Source: Congeria kusceri
Lineage: Eukaryota; Mollusca; Bivalvia; Myida; Dreissenidae
Direction of reading: 5' to 3'
DNA length: 64,000 bases
Assembly: GCA_027627225.1 (NCBI GenBank)
Contig: CM051036.1
Location: 39,014,426 to 39,078,425 of the forward strand
Below the pieces are notes generated by a model, which ran no database searches, was not told where the DNA came from, and saw only the letters and a list, made by a program, of their open reading frames with translations. Of this stretch, positions 36,545 to 47,929 are shown piece after piece. Position numbers and translations under genes: made by a program. The first letter of the stretch is position 1. Every line of letters begins with the position of its first letter.

Positions 36545-38203
36545 AAACAAGATTCTGTGTTTGATAAACACACATGCCCCCCCCCCCCCCCCCGGTGCTG
36601 GATAGCCCATTTCTTAGTCCAAATTAGGTCAAGGTCAAGGTCATAGTGAGGTTGGATGATATGGAAGTATTGGGGATAGTCATAAGCAACAACTGTGTAA
36701 GTATCCGTGTGTTGTAGCAAGCTGTGTTGGTGCTAGACAAAACGGTTAAATCTCGTTAACCAAGAAACTGCCCATTTGAATTATTCTAAGTGCAATGTTG
36801 CTGCAATCAGTGTTGGCGCTTTTCGAAATGGTAAAATCTAGTTAACCAAGAAACAGCCCCAGGACTCAGCCGTGAGGGCGACAACTTCGCCCGTGACCCA
36901 TTGACTTCACCATTAAATTTCTTCAAAGAGAAGTCCACTTCGCGTAGTAATAATTATTAGTCACACACGCGTCATAAAAGCTGTGAAGTCGCCAGAGGCA
37001 CATGTATTTTATCAAATCATTGCTATCATATCGACCATTCCCGCTGGGGAAGCTCATCTCATATGTTTTTCAGTCGTCTAGGAACATGTACACCCACTCA
37101 AAATAATCAAGTTGCTGTACTAAAGATCAAAGCGAGTGTCACTTCGATGAAAATTTAGACAATTTACAGCTATTCCTAAGCCACAATCAGTCACCGTATA
37201 GCACCGCCTTGTAGGCGGAGTTTCATCGCACAGTAAAATCGATACTAGCCAATTAAAATGCATAGTATACCTACGCTTTGCAATTGAAGTTATGACTGAC
37301 CAATCGGCGTAATAGGCATTTATCCACACAAAAGCAAGTATATTCGCGCTTCTTTGATACAATTGTGACGTCATTCTCTGTGTACAGACGCTACAATTAA
37401 GCAATTACATGGATAAGATGACGATAACGAGCAATTAGCAGGATTTAAGAAGCAGTTATGGTTGTCAATTGACATTGTCGGCATTTTCTGAGCAAACAGG
37501 TAGGTGTTATGTCATTTGATAATTGTCTGTAAAATGCGTCTGTTTGATGTATTGTTTTTTAAGTGATATAATAAGTATCAGAGGGTGTATTTGTATGCAT
37601 ACATGTAACAATGTATTTTTAAATGCATGTCTTCAAGCAATGCTTACAAATTATGTATTTTATAATGTATTATAATGCATTGTGACGTTTTTTTTGTTTT
37701 GTTTTTTTAATGTTCATCTTGTATGAATTATGTGTTTAAATGCATTTTAAAGTATGTATTGCAAGAAAAATGATGTGATAAAATTTGAAAATATTTTGTT
37801 ATTAACTTATGGTGATGATTATGATGATGATGATGACGACGGTAATAACAAGCAAAATTATGATTTAGTGCTTTACGGAAAACACTTCTCCTCGAAGTGG
37901 CTTCACTTCTCCCTAAATTGACCCGAGGGAGAAGCCACTTCTCCCTTATATTTTATCCTAGTCTGAGCCTTGAGCCCATTTGAATTATTCTAAGTGCAAA
38001 TTAGGTCACGGTCAAAGTGAGGTTGGATGGTATGGGTGGATAGGGAATGGTCATAAGCAACAACTGTGTAAGTATCAAAGTGTTGTAGTAAGCGGTGTTG
38101 GTGCTAGACAAAATGGTAAAATCTACTTAACCTTGTCATGGAAGGAAGGACGGACAGGACAATCACTATATGCCTCCTGCATCAAGATGCCGGGGGCATA
38201 AAA
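36545..38203 (+). mobile_element. ACAAGA-type element, split by a 1114-bp insertion
   Basis: The 5' head is ACAAGATTCTGTGTTTGATA then AACACACATGCCCCC, extended into an 18-20 nt poly-C run. The core has two units with AGGTCAAGGTCAAGGTCATA, CATAAGCAACAACTGTGTAA, GTGTTGGTGCTAGACAAAA and TAAATCTCGTTAACC. The 3' end is GGAAGGACGGACAGGACAAT, CACTATATGCCTCC and GGGGGCATAAAAA. As in the 18.3-kb family, ATGCCCCC near the start faces GGGGGCAT at the end. The body is interrupted at 36860-37973. Confidence 0.75.
36860..37973 (+). mobile_element. 1114-bp insertion with GCCC target duplication
   Basis: It lies between GCCC at 36856-36859 and GCCC at 37974-37977. An uninterrupted copy of the same host sequence (AACCAAGAAACTGCCCATTT) at about 36762 shows a single GCCC. 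The termini are weak imperfect inverted repeats (AGGACTCAGCC versus AAGGCTCAGAC). Each end carries small inverted words (GGCGACAACTTCGCC on the left, GGGAGAAGCCACTTCTCCC on the right). The interior near 37280-37500 looks promoter-like (CCAATCGGCG, TGACGTCA, and a donor-like ACAG^GTAGGTG at about 37499), but no ORF follows. Confidence 0.65.
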
Positions 38204-38405
38204 ATATTACCTACCTGATATTAAATATTGTTATGTACCATAATATTTTTCATCCTATCAATTCATGTAATTAAAAAAATTTGTTATGGAACTGACATGT
38301 ATGTACTCATAATTTCCTTTTCATTGTATGTAAAGCTAACGTTTTTATGCCTCGATAACTTTGCCAACAAGTTTAACATTGTGTAGAAAATTGTATAATA
38401 TGGAT
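38204..38405. other. Short AT-rich spacer
   Basis: No feature recognised. Confidence 0.35.
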
Positions 38406-38650
38406 ATGAGGAGTGTCGTGGGAAAACCAAGCTTAATGCACGTGCGTAAAGTGTCGTCCCGGATCAGCCTGTGCAATCCGCTCAGGCTATTCCAGGATGG
38501 CACTTTCCGCCTACAGTGGATTTTTGTTTAGAAGAGACTTCAATGAAACAGAAAATACCCTAAATGCAGAAAGTGTCATCCCGAACAGGCTGATCCGGGA
38601 CGGCAATTTGCCCAAATGCATTAAACCCGGGTTTCCCACGACAAGCCTCG
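38406..38650. mobile_element. Palindromic MITE family P, copy 5 (diverged)
   Basis: The ends are GAGGAGTGTCGTGGGAAAAC and, inverted, GAGGCTTGTCGTGGGAAACC. The centre is CTACAGTGGATTTTTG. One inner arm has lost the CTGTGC part of the inverted pair. Confidence 0.82.
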
Positions 38651-38664
38651 TATGTTTAATGATC

Positions 38665-39895
38665 CAAGTTGGACACAACATGGAAACACGTGGAAAACCT
38701 GGTTGGAAGAAATAAATCTGCTACGAGCACAACATGGGAACACCTGGAAAACCTAGTTGGAAGAAATAAATCTGCTAAGGGCACAACATGTGAACATGTG
38801 GAAAACTTGGTTGAAATAAATAAATCTGTTATGTGCACAACATGGGAACATGTGGAAAACTTGGTTGGAAGAAATAAATCTGCTAAGGGCACAACATGGG
38901 AACATGTGGAAAACTTGGTTGGAAGAAATAAATCTGCTACGGGCACAACATTGGAACACGTGGAAAACTTGGTTGGAAGAAATAAATCTGCTACGGGCAC
39001 AACATTGGAACACGTGGAAAACTTGGTTGGAAGAAATAAATCTGCTACAGGCACAACATGGGAACATGTGGAAATCCTGGTTGAAAGAAATAAATCTGCT
39101 AAGGGCACAACAAGGGAACATGTGGAAAACTTGGTTGGAAGAATTAAATCTGATAAGGGTACAACATGGGAACATGTGGCAAACTTGGTTGGAAGAAATA
39201 AATCTGCTAAGGGCACAACATGGAAACATGTGGAAAACTTGGTAGGAAGAAATAAATCTGCTACGGGCACAACATTGGAACACGTGGAAAACTTGGGTGG
39301 AATAATTAAATCTGATAAGGGCACAATATGGGAACACCTGGAAAACCTGGTTGAAAGAAATAAATCTGCTAAGGGCACAACAAGGGAACATGTGGAAAAC
39401 TTGGTTGGAAGAAATAAATCTGCTACGGGCACAACATGGGAACACCTGGAAAACCTGGTTAGAAGAAATAATCTGCTATGGGCACAACAAGGGAACATGT
39501 GGAAAACTTGGTTGGAAGAAATAAATCTGCTATGGGCACAACATCGGAACACCAGGAAAACCTGGTTGGAGGATTTGTTTTGTTTGTTTGGATTTTTCGC
39601 CGTATTCAACAGTATTTCAGTCATATAACGGCTGTCAGTTAACCTACTCACACTTTTCCTGGGTAAGCTGGTTTACCAGTACTAAGTGCACATACTGATG
39701 CCAGTAACTGACAACTGCCCTACTTGAATCAGAGGTAGGGGGAGAATGGCCGTAGAAATAATTTCATGACAAATCCCCACACAAGTTATGTGGCCAGACT
39801 GGGAATCGAACCCACGATCCTCGGATTTGTAGTCCAGCACTCTACCAACTGAGCTAGCCGGCCAGGCTAAAAATAAATCTGCTAAGGGCACAAAG
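38665..39895. repeat. 54-bp minisatellite, about 17 units, interrupted by a SINE
   Basis: The 54-bp unit is GGGAACATGTGGAAAACTTG, GTTGGAAGAAATAAATCTGC, TAAGGGCACAACAT. The array stops at 39572, where a SINE begins, and one last part-unit (AATAAATCTGCTAAGGGCAC) reappears at 39871-39893 on the far side, showing the SINE inserted into the array. The plus strand is purine-rich. The long open frames (up to 331 codons) on both strands follow from the period being divisible by three. Confidence 0.93.
39573..39868 (-). mobile_element. tRNA-headed SINE, full length
   Basis: The head at 39792-39863 on the minus strand has GGCCGGCTAGCTCAG, B box GGTTCGATTCCC and ACA in the anticodon position. The body and GGCGAAAAATCC tail follow leftward, ending in CAAACAAAACAAAT. 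It lies inside the 54-bp array. Confidence 0.9.
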
Positions 39896-40130
39896 GTATT
39901 GCTGCTGCCTTGTGTATCTGTATAAAGAAAACAAAACCTGTGAAAGTAAAATCTATATATGGCAGAAAATAAGACATCGTAGTAACGTTTCTACAGGTGT
40001 TAGTGGGAAGAGTTAATGTTTCAATGTGGTGTGAGAATGTTCATAATATAGTAGTCACATGTGTTGTACTTTTGTTATGTTGTGTTTAATACCGATTACA
40101 TTAATTAAAACTACAGATGCCTTCTGATAT
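39896..40130. other. Unique spacer between two arrays
   Basis: No feature recognised. Confidence 0.35.
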
Positions 40131-40592
40131 CCTTACAAGTATATGTGCTCTAATATTAAGGACCGAGTGCTTCTGTGTCATGCTCAAACTTCAAAGTATA
40201 TGTGCTCTAATATTAAGGACCGAGTGCTTCTGTGTCATGCTCAAACTTCAAAGTATATGTGCTCTAATATTAAGGACCGAGTGCTTCTGTGTCATGCTCA
40301 AACTTCAAAGTATATGTGCTCTAATATTAAGGACCGAGTGCTTCTGTGTCATGCTCAAACTTCAAAGTATATGTGCTCTAATATTAAGGACCGAGTGCTT
40401 CTGTGTCATGCTCAAACTTAAAAGTATATGTGCTCTAATATTAAGGACCGAGTGCTTCTGTGTCATGCTCAAACTTAAAAGTATATGTGCTCTAATATTA
40501 AGGACCGAGTGCTTCTGTGTCATGCTCAAACTTAAAAGTATATGTGCTCTAATATTAAGGACCGAGTGCTTCTGTGTCATGCTCAAACTTCG
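40131..40592. repeat. 57-bp minisatellite, eight nearly identical units
   Basis: Eight units of 57 bp (AGTATATGTGCTCTAATATT, AAGGACCGAGTGCTTCTGTG, TCATGCTCAAACTTCAA). The main difference is C/A in CTT(C/A)AAAG: the first four junctions carry C and the next three carry A, so the array grew by blocks and very recently. Open frames through it on both strands are artefacts of a period divisible by three. Confidence 0.95.
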
Positions 40593-41510
40593 TTAAATGA
40601 CATTATCCTGTAACTGTATACAAGCAGTGTATATGAACAACTAACAAGAGGGCCATGATGGCCCAAAGCGCTCACCTGAGAACTGGCACAGATGAAGTAC
40701 ATACTGTTGTGATAAAACCTATTGCAAATAAGGTATCTGAACAATACACGTGTTTCCGCAAAAGGGCGATACAATCTGTTTGATTTAAACAGGCTGTCAA
40801 CCAAGTTAGCAATAATATAGGAATAATTTCACCCAAAATTTAGGACTTTTTGTCGATTGTTTTCGAGAAAAAAAAAATAGGAATTTTATAGTAAAAATAC
40901 TTCACTATAAGGATGAGATGGGATCATATTTTAGCCTGACAAGTCATACAGTTCATTGTAATCAATTTGCAACTGAGACATACATGCCATGGCCTAAAAG
41001 TAATTTGAGTATTTAAGTTTCATGCAAGCGAAGCGAGCAAGAAAAAAATCAATGCATAGGTTCACGATATACTGTTCACAGACCAATTTCAGACGCGTAA
41101 ATAACCAAATTTGACAAAAGTACAGGAACACTTGTTAAAATGTAGGAAAATATAGGAAATACAGTTTTTAAAATAAAGGATTTTTTTCCAAAATATAGGT
41201 AAATATAGGAATATAGGAACTGTGTGACATCCTGTTAAAAACATAGGTTAGTGCAATGGGCTAACTAAAGTACGAGTTGGGTAGTGGATGTATGGTGCTT
41301 TTGCTTATGGTTCTCAAATCATTTTTCTCAATATTCTTTCCTGACCCTTTTTCATTAAGTCAGTGACAATTCTGGAAAATGCAGAAACAGTAGAACCTTA
41401 TTCGCAGACAGTTTTGGAGAACTAGTTGCGATGGGATAATTGCAATGGTTGTGCTATCTATAAGGTCATGTTTTGCTTTTTCATTGATAATTTTCTGTCC
41501 AATGATGATA

Positions 41511-42467
41511 CCGTAAAAGATCCTATATTACGCGCACCCATGTATAACGCGCACCCAATTTTTGAAGCAAAATTTGAAGCAAACAACTGGAAAGCAATTT
41601 GCAGCTGTTGTTTGTTAATGTCCGTGCATGATTTTTTACAAAATTTTGTCCATGTTTTTGTTTTTGTTGTTCTGGAATATTGTACTAAATTTGATTTCAT
41701 AAAAAATGTACATTTGAGATATGCATACATAATTACCTTGTGCACGACATATTAAGCCAAATTGAATGCAAATATTCATGTTAATATTCAATAAGTTTGA
41801 TGCCGTCACACAATCTCCCTTTTAATTCCAGTACATGTATATTTTGTCATTCCCATTTAAATCTCCAATTTATCCAATGCAACAAACAACTGTCTGAAAA
41901 TTTTCACACCCTTGACATTTCATATAAAACGCTAATTAATTAATGCTCTATCAACACTGTTTGCACTGTACAGGTACAGCAGTATTGACTGATGCTTTTT
42001 CACTGACCACATGCTAATCATGTTACACACTTAAAGTGCTGCAAACAGCTAGACAGTGGCCCCCAGCTGGGCAGTCACATCAACGAGTTTTTGAAGTCAA
42101 ACTGTGTCATTGCTATGAATGTTGCTAACCTTGCTATGAATGTTGCTAACAGCTTCAGATTTAGAGGCCTGGCTAATTGACAACATGGCCCTTTCTCTCT
42201 TCTCAGTTATAAGAGGTGTTATTATAAATGGCTGTGTTTTTAAAGGATTTTATTGTCTGTTCAATTTGGAAATATGATTGTAACGTAATTAGAATGTTTT
42301 GTTAGTAAAAAAATGAATTAAATATATAATAAATGAACAAAAAAAGACCAACAAATAAAAATAAAAAAAGTTGCCAGAAAATGACTGTTACCGTGTATAA
42401 CGCGCACCAAATTTTTATAGCCGAATTTTTGGGTAAAAATGTGCACGTAATACATGGTCTTTTATGG
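41511..42467 (+). mobile_element. 957-bp TA-flanked MITE with CCGTAAAAGA ends
   Basis: The inverted ends are CCGTAAAAGATCCTATATTA and CCATAAAAGACCATGTATTA, each followed by CG(C/T)GCAC and a subterminal repeat TGTATAACGCGCACC. TA flanks both sides (41509-41510 and 42468-42469). The empty copy on the other strand at 57437-57438 has one TA, with both flanks matching, so the 8-bp look-alike flanks AATGATGA and AATGATGT are pre-existing and not a duplication. TA duplication fits Tc1/mariner-type elements. No transposase ORF. Confidence 0.88.
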
Positions 42468-43246
42468 TAAATGATGTTAATGAGGGCTGTGAAGCCAGCA
42501 ATGTTGTATGTACAAATACCTGCATGTAAGGTTTGCAAGTGTTGGAAATCAAATTTTATCAATCAATTTTCATGGTCAGACACAAACTGTGTAAGTTTGG
42601 TCAACATTGGATAAGAAATCATGTGTGCAAACCAATCATTGATAACTTGTTGATGTTTTTTTCCAAATACAAGGGGCAATAACTCTGGTGGTTCTGGCCC
42701 GATCATGCTTATACTGGACTCATATATTCATAGACAAACTGTGCACAATTGGTAAAGATTGGATAAAATATAATTTGTTTATCCTGAATAATATCTGTTT
42801 TTGTATATTTTTTTCACAAACAAAGGGCAATAACTCTGGTGTTTCTGGCCCGATTTTGCTTATATTCAACTTGACCTGTAATCTTATGGTCAAAAACAAA
42901 CTGTGCAAGACTGATGAAAACATGATGAAAAATAAAGTCTCTATCCTGAATAATGTCCATTTTTGCATATTTGTTTCATAAACAAAGGGCAATAACTCTG
43001 GTGTTTCTTGTTAGATCTTGCTTATATCAGACTTAACTGTAATCTCATGATCATAGACAAACTGTGCAAGATTGGTGAAGATTGGATGAAATATGATCTA
43101 TCCTGAATAATGTCCATTTTTGTATATTTTTTTCACAAACAAAGGGCAATAACTCCGGTGATGCTGGCCCGATTTTGCTTATATTCAACTTGATCTGTAA
43201 TCTTACGGTCATAAACAAACTGTGTACGACTGATGAAAACTGGATG

Positions 43247-44606
43247 AACAAGGCTTGTCACAGGGTGTGACGTATGCACCCGTAGCATATGCTTGTCAGA
43301 GGAAGGCTACACAATGTCAGTTACATGTTGGCAAACCTCTGGGCCTTGCAGTTTCAGAGGAGATTTTTAAAGACATTTTGCTATTGAAGTTGATATAAAC
43401 CATGTGACCCCCGGGGCGTGACTAGTTTTTACCCCAGGGGCATAAGTTGAAAATTTTTTGTAGAGGACTACTATATGATGTCACATACCAAATAAGAAAC
43501 TTCTGGGCCTTGCTGTTTTTGAGAAGATTTTTAAAGTCATTTTCTATGTAAGTCTATATAAATCATGTGACCCTCGGGGCATGGCCAGTTTTGACCCCAG
43601 GGGCAAAATTTGAACAATATTTGTAGAGGACCACTATCGGATGTTACATACCAAATATGAGCCTCTGGGCCTTACGGTTTCAGAGAAGAAGATTTTTAAA
43701 AACATTTTGATATTGAAGTTCATATAAACCATGTGACCCCCAGGGCGTGGCCAGTTTTGACCCCAGGAGCATAATTTGAACAATCTTTGTAGAGGACCAC
43801 TATAGGATGTTACATACCAAATATAAAATCTCTGGGCCTTGTGGTTTCAGAGAAGAAGATTTTTAAAGTCATTTTGCTATATATTCTATATAAACCATGT
43901 GACCCCCGGGGCATAGACCGTTTTGACCCCAGGGGCATAATATGAACAATCTTTGTAGAGGACCACTATAGGATGTTACATACCAAATATGAACCTCTGG
44001 GCCTTGTGGTTTCAGAGGGAAGATTTTTTAAAGTCATTTTGCTATATATTCTATATAAACCATGTGAACCCCGGGGCGTGGCCCATTTTGACCCCAGGGG
44101 CATCATATGAACAACGTTTGGAGATGACCACTATAGGATGTTACATACCAAATATGAAACCTCTGGGCATTGTGGTTTCAGAGGAGAAGATTTTAAAAGT
44201 CAGTTTGCTATATATCCTATATAAACCATGTGACCCCTGGGGCATGGGCCTTTTGACCCCAGGGGCATAATTTGAACAATCTTTGTAGAGGACCACTATA
44301 GGATGTTACATACCAAATATGGGCCCTGCGGTTTCAGAGAAGAAGATTTTTCAAGTTTACACTTATTAAATCTATTTTTAGCTCTGGTGACCTACATATG
44401 CAGTTGACCGTAACGATTTGAACAACTTTGAAAGAGGGTCACCCAAAGATCATTGCAGTGAAGTTTGGTGAAAATCTGCCAAGTGGTTTAGGAGGAGATG
44501 TTGTTTGAATGAAAAGTTGACGACGGACAAACGCACGCACGAACGACGGACAACAGGCGATCACAACAGCTCACCATGAGCACTTTGTGCTCAGGTGAGC
44601 TAAAAA
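43247..44606 (+). mobile_element. Chimeric pearl-like fragment nested in family 3
   Basis: The first about 90 bp (ACAAGGCTTGTCACAGGGTG to ACATGTTGGCAAA) match the head of the element at 47394. At 43337 the sequence switches to family 1 core units (CCTCTGGGCCTTGCAGTTTC) and continues through about seven units to a complete family 1 3' end (GAGCACTTTGTGCTC, AGGTGAGCTAAAAA at 44606). Host family 3 sequence then resumes (GGGGCAATTACTCTAGTGTC). The junction at 43336/43337 joins two families inside one insertion. Confidence 0.75.
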
Positions 44607-44823
44607 GGGGCAATTACTCTAGTGTCACTGGTGTGATCTGGCCAAATAACAATCCCATCCAAGATTTTATGGTCATTCACAAACTGTGCAAGTTTGGTTA
44701 AGAATGGATAAAAATATCGAGAGAACAAAACAAATAGTTGATGGCAACGGACGATGGACAACGCATGAGAGGTCCCCTATACAAAAAGCTCACCAAGCAC
44801 TTCGTGCTCAGGTGAGCTAAAAA

Positions 44824-46010
44824 TGCATATATTTGATATATTATAAATTTTTATACATGCAGGTCTACAAAAAGCATGTATTTTTTTATAAACATAAAAA
44901 AAATCTAATAGAATAGAAAAATGCTCCTGCGTTCCTTCGATTTAAACAATAATATCATACAAACACACAGTAATTATCGAAAAGCTGTGCATTTCGTAAG
45001 GTGTGCTGGGAAGTGCATGTACTAGAAAGTACAAAAGATCTTGTAACCTGCTGAATTTTGAAAGGCATTAACTCAAATCTCGTTTTCAATTAAACCCCAC
45101 ACCCATTTAAGTGCAAGCCTGAAATTCTAATTAATATATGTCGGGAAGAGAGACTGTGAGATTTTGATATCTTACCAAGCCTGATTAGAAAATACAAGTT
45201 AATTATACATAAGAGTTATGTCAGACATTATGAAAATGTGTTTGCAAATTAACTTTTCTTATCTGGAAAATTGAAGATTTTAAATGCGAAAATATTAATT
45301 TAACCAGTGGGTTATCTGAAGTAAGCAAATATAAACAGGCATCTGTTTTGCCTCACATGACAGATAGCAGTGTAAATAATAAAATATTTAAGAATTACGA
45401 CATTACGTCACTCACTTATCAGAATTAACTTAATTATATCTAAAAGGTTTCAACAATTTGAAGTGTTTTTCTGAGATCGTTGATTAAAATGAAAACTCCA
45501 GTTATAATAGCACAGTTTTCACATGCAGGATAATATAGATAAATATTCTCAGCTTTTTTTAACAAGTTTAAACTGAATTACTGTGGAAGGCAGGTGTAGA
45601 ACTGTCGCAATGTACATCATTTTTTGAAATATAATATTTAAATGTATGAAACTTTAGACGTACGTACTGCAAAGACGAATGATGGATGGAACAATAATTA
45701 GACCTCAGAGACCAATATACAGCCCCCATTTGTAACATGTTGATAAAAATTAATCTTACTTCATTGCTACTCTTCTTTTCTTTTTTTTTCAAAATTACTG
45801 TCTTATTGATTAATAGCTAACAATTTAAAGTAAAAGTCATTACCATAATGCAACTGGTAGACCCATACTTTTATAAGGATTTTTTTTCAGTAAAAAAGGA
45901 AAATAACAGTATAATTGATATATATATATATAAAGAAGCGCAATTACAATCATGATATTAATATATTGGAAAACATGGACAATTAAAGAATAACTATCAA
46001 CTTCACTGGC
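44824..46010. other. Unique AT-rich DNA
   Basis: No exon recognised. The patch at 45060-45320 (GGCATTAACTCAAATCTC, TTCTAATTAATATATGTCGG, GCAAATTAACTTTTCTTATC) shows dense homeodomain- and GATA-type cores. There is a TA microsatellite at about 45919-45931. Confidence 0.35.
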
Positions 46011-46330
46011 AAGATGCCTGCTTTGTCCAGCCAGAAGTGTCTGACCTCCTGTTGGTTGGTTACCGAGCAGACATCAGCATATTTACTGCAGTGTCACAGC
46101 GACCTCCTCAGGACGTCTGGCGAGTGCTGATCGGACGCCGGCCAGAAATGTACTAAAATTTGGGTAAATTTAACAGACAATTGGCAGATCGCCAGGCGGC
46201 CACCTCCGGCCCCATAAAGATCTTGTCCAATATTGGAGGATCTGTCACGGATCTGTATACCCTGGCTGATGTCTAATAATAAGGGAACATCGACCAGGCA
46301 CTGGGTTAAATGTGAATTACGCATAATAAA
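46011..46330. other. GC-richer unique island, unknown role
   Basis: About 300 bp stand out from the AT-rich surroundings (GGTTACCGAGCAGACATCAG, TCCTCAGGACGTCTGGCGAG, CAGATCGCCAGGCGGCCACC, GGATCTGTCACGGATCTGTA). No other copy lies in the window. A reverse open frame (46094-46324, from MRNSHLTQCLVDV to DVLRRSL) spans it, but no splice signals frame it. It could be an exon, a non-coding RNA or a conserved regulatory element. Confidence 0.4.
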
Positions 46331-46426
46331 AGGAATACATATACTTCGGTTATTTTTAGTAATATTTTTGGATGTGCAAGTTTTGGTTACATATAATTTA
46401 AATTACACTGTAGGTTAAAGATATCC

Positions 46427-46495
46427 CTCTGGTCTAGTGGTAAACATGTCACACTTTTGATCCAGAGGTCGTAGGTTCAAACCCCAGCCTGGATA
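46427..46495 (+). tRNA. Degenerate tRNA-like sequence (Gln-type TTG)
   Basis: An A box (TGGTCTAGTGGTAAAC) and B box (GGTTCAAACCC) have normal spacing and a TATCC/GGATA-type acceptor pairing. TTTTGAT sits where the anticodon loop should be, but the anticodon stem does not pair. Most likely a pseudo-tRNA or the head of an unrelated SINE. A similar but more decayed sequence is at about 58378-58440. Confidence 0.45.
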
Positions 46496-47393
46496 CACCC
46501 CATGAAGTCAAGAAAAAAATACCAAAATATATTCAAACCCAAAACAGTTCTGCTGAAACACCCTTTAAAACAACAACTCCGAATAACATCAAGACACATT
46601 ATTTGTTGTCACACAAAGTTCTCCAAAATGTCTATTGCAAACCATTGATGTGCGATTTTTACACATTCTAGTTGACACCCGTGGTGGGAGTGTTACAAAA
46701 AACGGGACTAATTCGTAGTTTATGAGTTGTTCAAAATAATCAATGAGGCTACATTACGTCTTTCGGATAGGATTTTTTACATTATCATTGAGACTGATAT
46801 AGAGCAAGAATTTTTATTACAACAAACATGAAACTAGGTATTAGCTTTGTATTCAATTCCAACAGAACAAGTGGTGTGTATACCAAAGAAGTAACTTTTT
46901 CAATAAAATATAAAATTTTGGGGTTTTGAATTTTTGGTATAATCCACATTTTAAAATAAGTTATGAACACATAAATAAGCTTTTAATTCAGACTCCTGAT
47001 GCTTTTTGTATTTAATGTTGATTTTAAATCTTTAGGTCTGTACAGTTATGTCAGCAATGCTTTTTCAGATTCTGAATGGCGTAGTCTGAAAACGACTGGT
47101 GGTTACCAATTAAATAAACATGCAAATATTATCACAATACAAAATCTTATCAGGCTATTAAACAAAAGAGTAAAATCAATCACAATAGGTCCAGTTCCTA
47201 TGGTAATTGCCAAGATTACAGGGAGATATTGCCAGCAAACACACAAACTGACAAAAACATTTGGTCTCACATTAGCATTTTAATAGCTACCCAATTTCTC
47301 AATGTAGTAATGCTGGCAAGAATAGAGATAGCATTTATTCTATCTATCTGAACTTTTGCAAGACACCTTACTTGATTGAAATGCACTTAACTA
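46496..47393. other. Unique AT-rich DNA with an unproven ORF
   Basis: The open frame at 46999-47283 (94 codons, with SNAFSDSEWRSLKTTGGYQL) has an acceptor-like AATCTTTAG near its start, but it has no recognisable family and ordinary AT-rich composition. Chance is a reasonable explanation. Confidence 0.25.
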
Positions 47394-47818
47394 ACAAGGC
47401 TTGTCACAGGATGTGACGTATGCCCCTAGCATATGCTTGTCAGAGAAAGGCAACACAATGTCAGTTACATGTTGGCAAAAATGACGCTTCCTACAAAAAG
47501 ATTTATGGTCCTCGCACTCTGCACTTCCTCTCAACAGTCTCTATCATCCTCTATCATTATATGAAGTTTCATTTGAATCCCTTCAATACTAATGGAGTTA
47601 TGCTCCGCAAAAGAAAATTAAACAAAAGGCAATAACTCTGTAAATATTGAAGAAAGAGTTATTGTCCTTGAGCTCTGCACTTCCTCTCATTGCCCTCTAT
47701 CATTGTATGAAGTTTCATTTGAATCCCTTCAATACAAATGGAGTTATGCTCTGCACAAGAAGCGTGACGGACGGATGGACAGACAGATGGACGATGTGAT
47801 TGCTATATGCCCCCAAAG
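47394..47818 (+). mobile_element. ACAAGG-type pearl-like element
   Basis: The 5' head is ACAAGGCTTGTCACAGGATG then TGACGTATGCCCC; TTGTCACAGGATGTGAC can fold. The two-unit core has TATCATTATATGAAGTTTCA and TTTGAATCCCTTCAATACTA. The tail is GTGACGGACGGATGGACAGA and ends TATATGCCCCCAAAG. It shares the head of the chimeric insertion at 43247. Confidence 0.75.
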
Positions 47819-47929
47819 TTCCATAAAAAGACCAAATATTATATTTAATTAATTGTTATTCTGTCATTGATTGGATTGGATAAAAACTGTTCGACTTAGA
47901 GAGCGAAAACGTCTAAACAAGCTAATTTT

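Larger units (their letters stand above)
40644..44823 (+). mobile_element. Nested pearl-like element, family 3, with two insertions
   Basis: It starts ACAAGAGGGCCATGATGGCC then CAAAGCGCTCACCTGAGAAC and ends with the hairpin GAGCACTT-type (AAGCACTTCGTGCTC) and AGGTGAGCTAAAAA at about 44823. The core units (about 150 bp) carry GGGCAATAACTCTGGTG, TCTGGCCCGATTTTGCTTAT and ACAAACTGTGCAAGATTGGT. A reverse-strand copy at 56360-57799 aligns along its length and lacks the insertions at 41511-42467 and 43247-44606. GTGCAATGGGCTAACTAAAG and GAGTTGGGTAGTGGATGT anchor the alignment near the 5' end. Confidence 0.8.

Noticed and set aside
37280..37510. Host-gene promoter with first exon and donor
   Set aside because: The motifs lie wholly inside the 1114-bp insertion at 36860-37973, so they are more likely part of that element than a host promoter.
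38656..39651. 319- and 331-codon repetitive open frames on opposite strands
   Set aside because: They follow the 54-bp unit on both strands and in more than one frame, and a SINE interrupts the array.
40117..40596. 159-codon repeat protein
   Set aside because: It is the eight-unit 57-bp minisatellite; other frames and the reverse strand are equally open.
41501..42477. 8-bp target duplication suggesting a hAT element
   Set aside because: The empty copy at 57437 contains both 8-bp flanks around a single TA, so the true duplication is TA.
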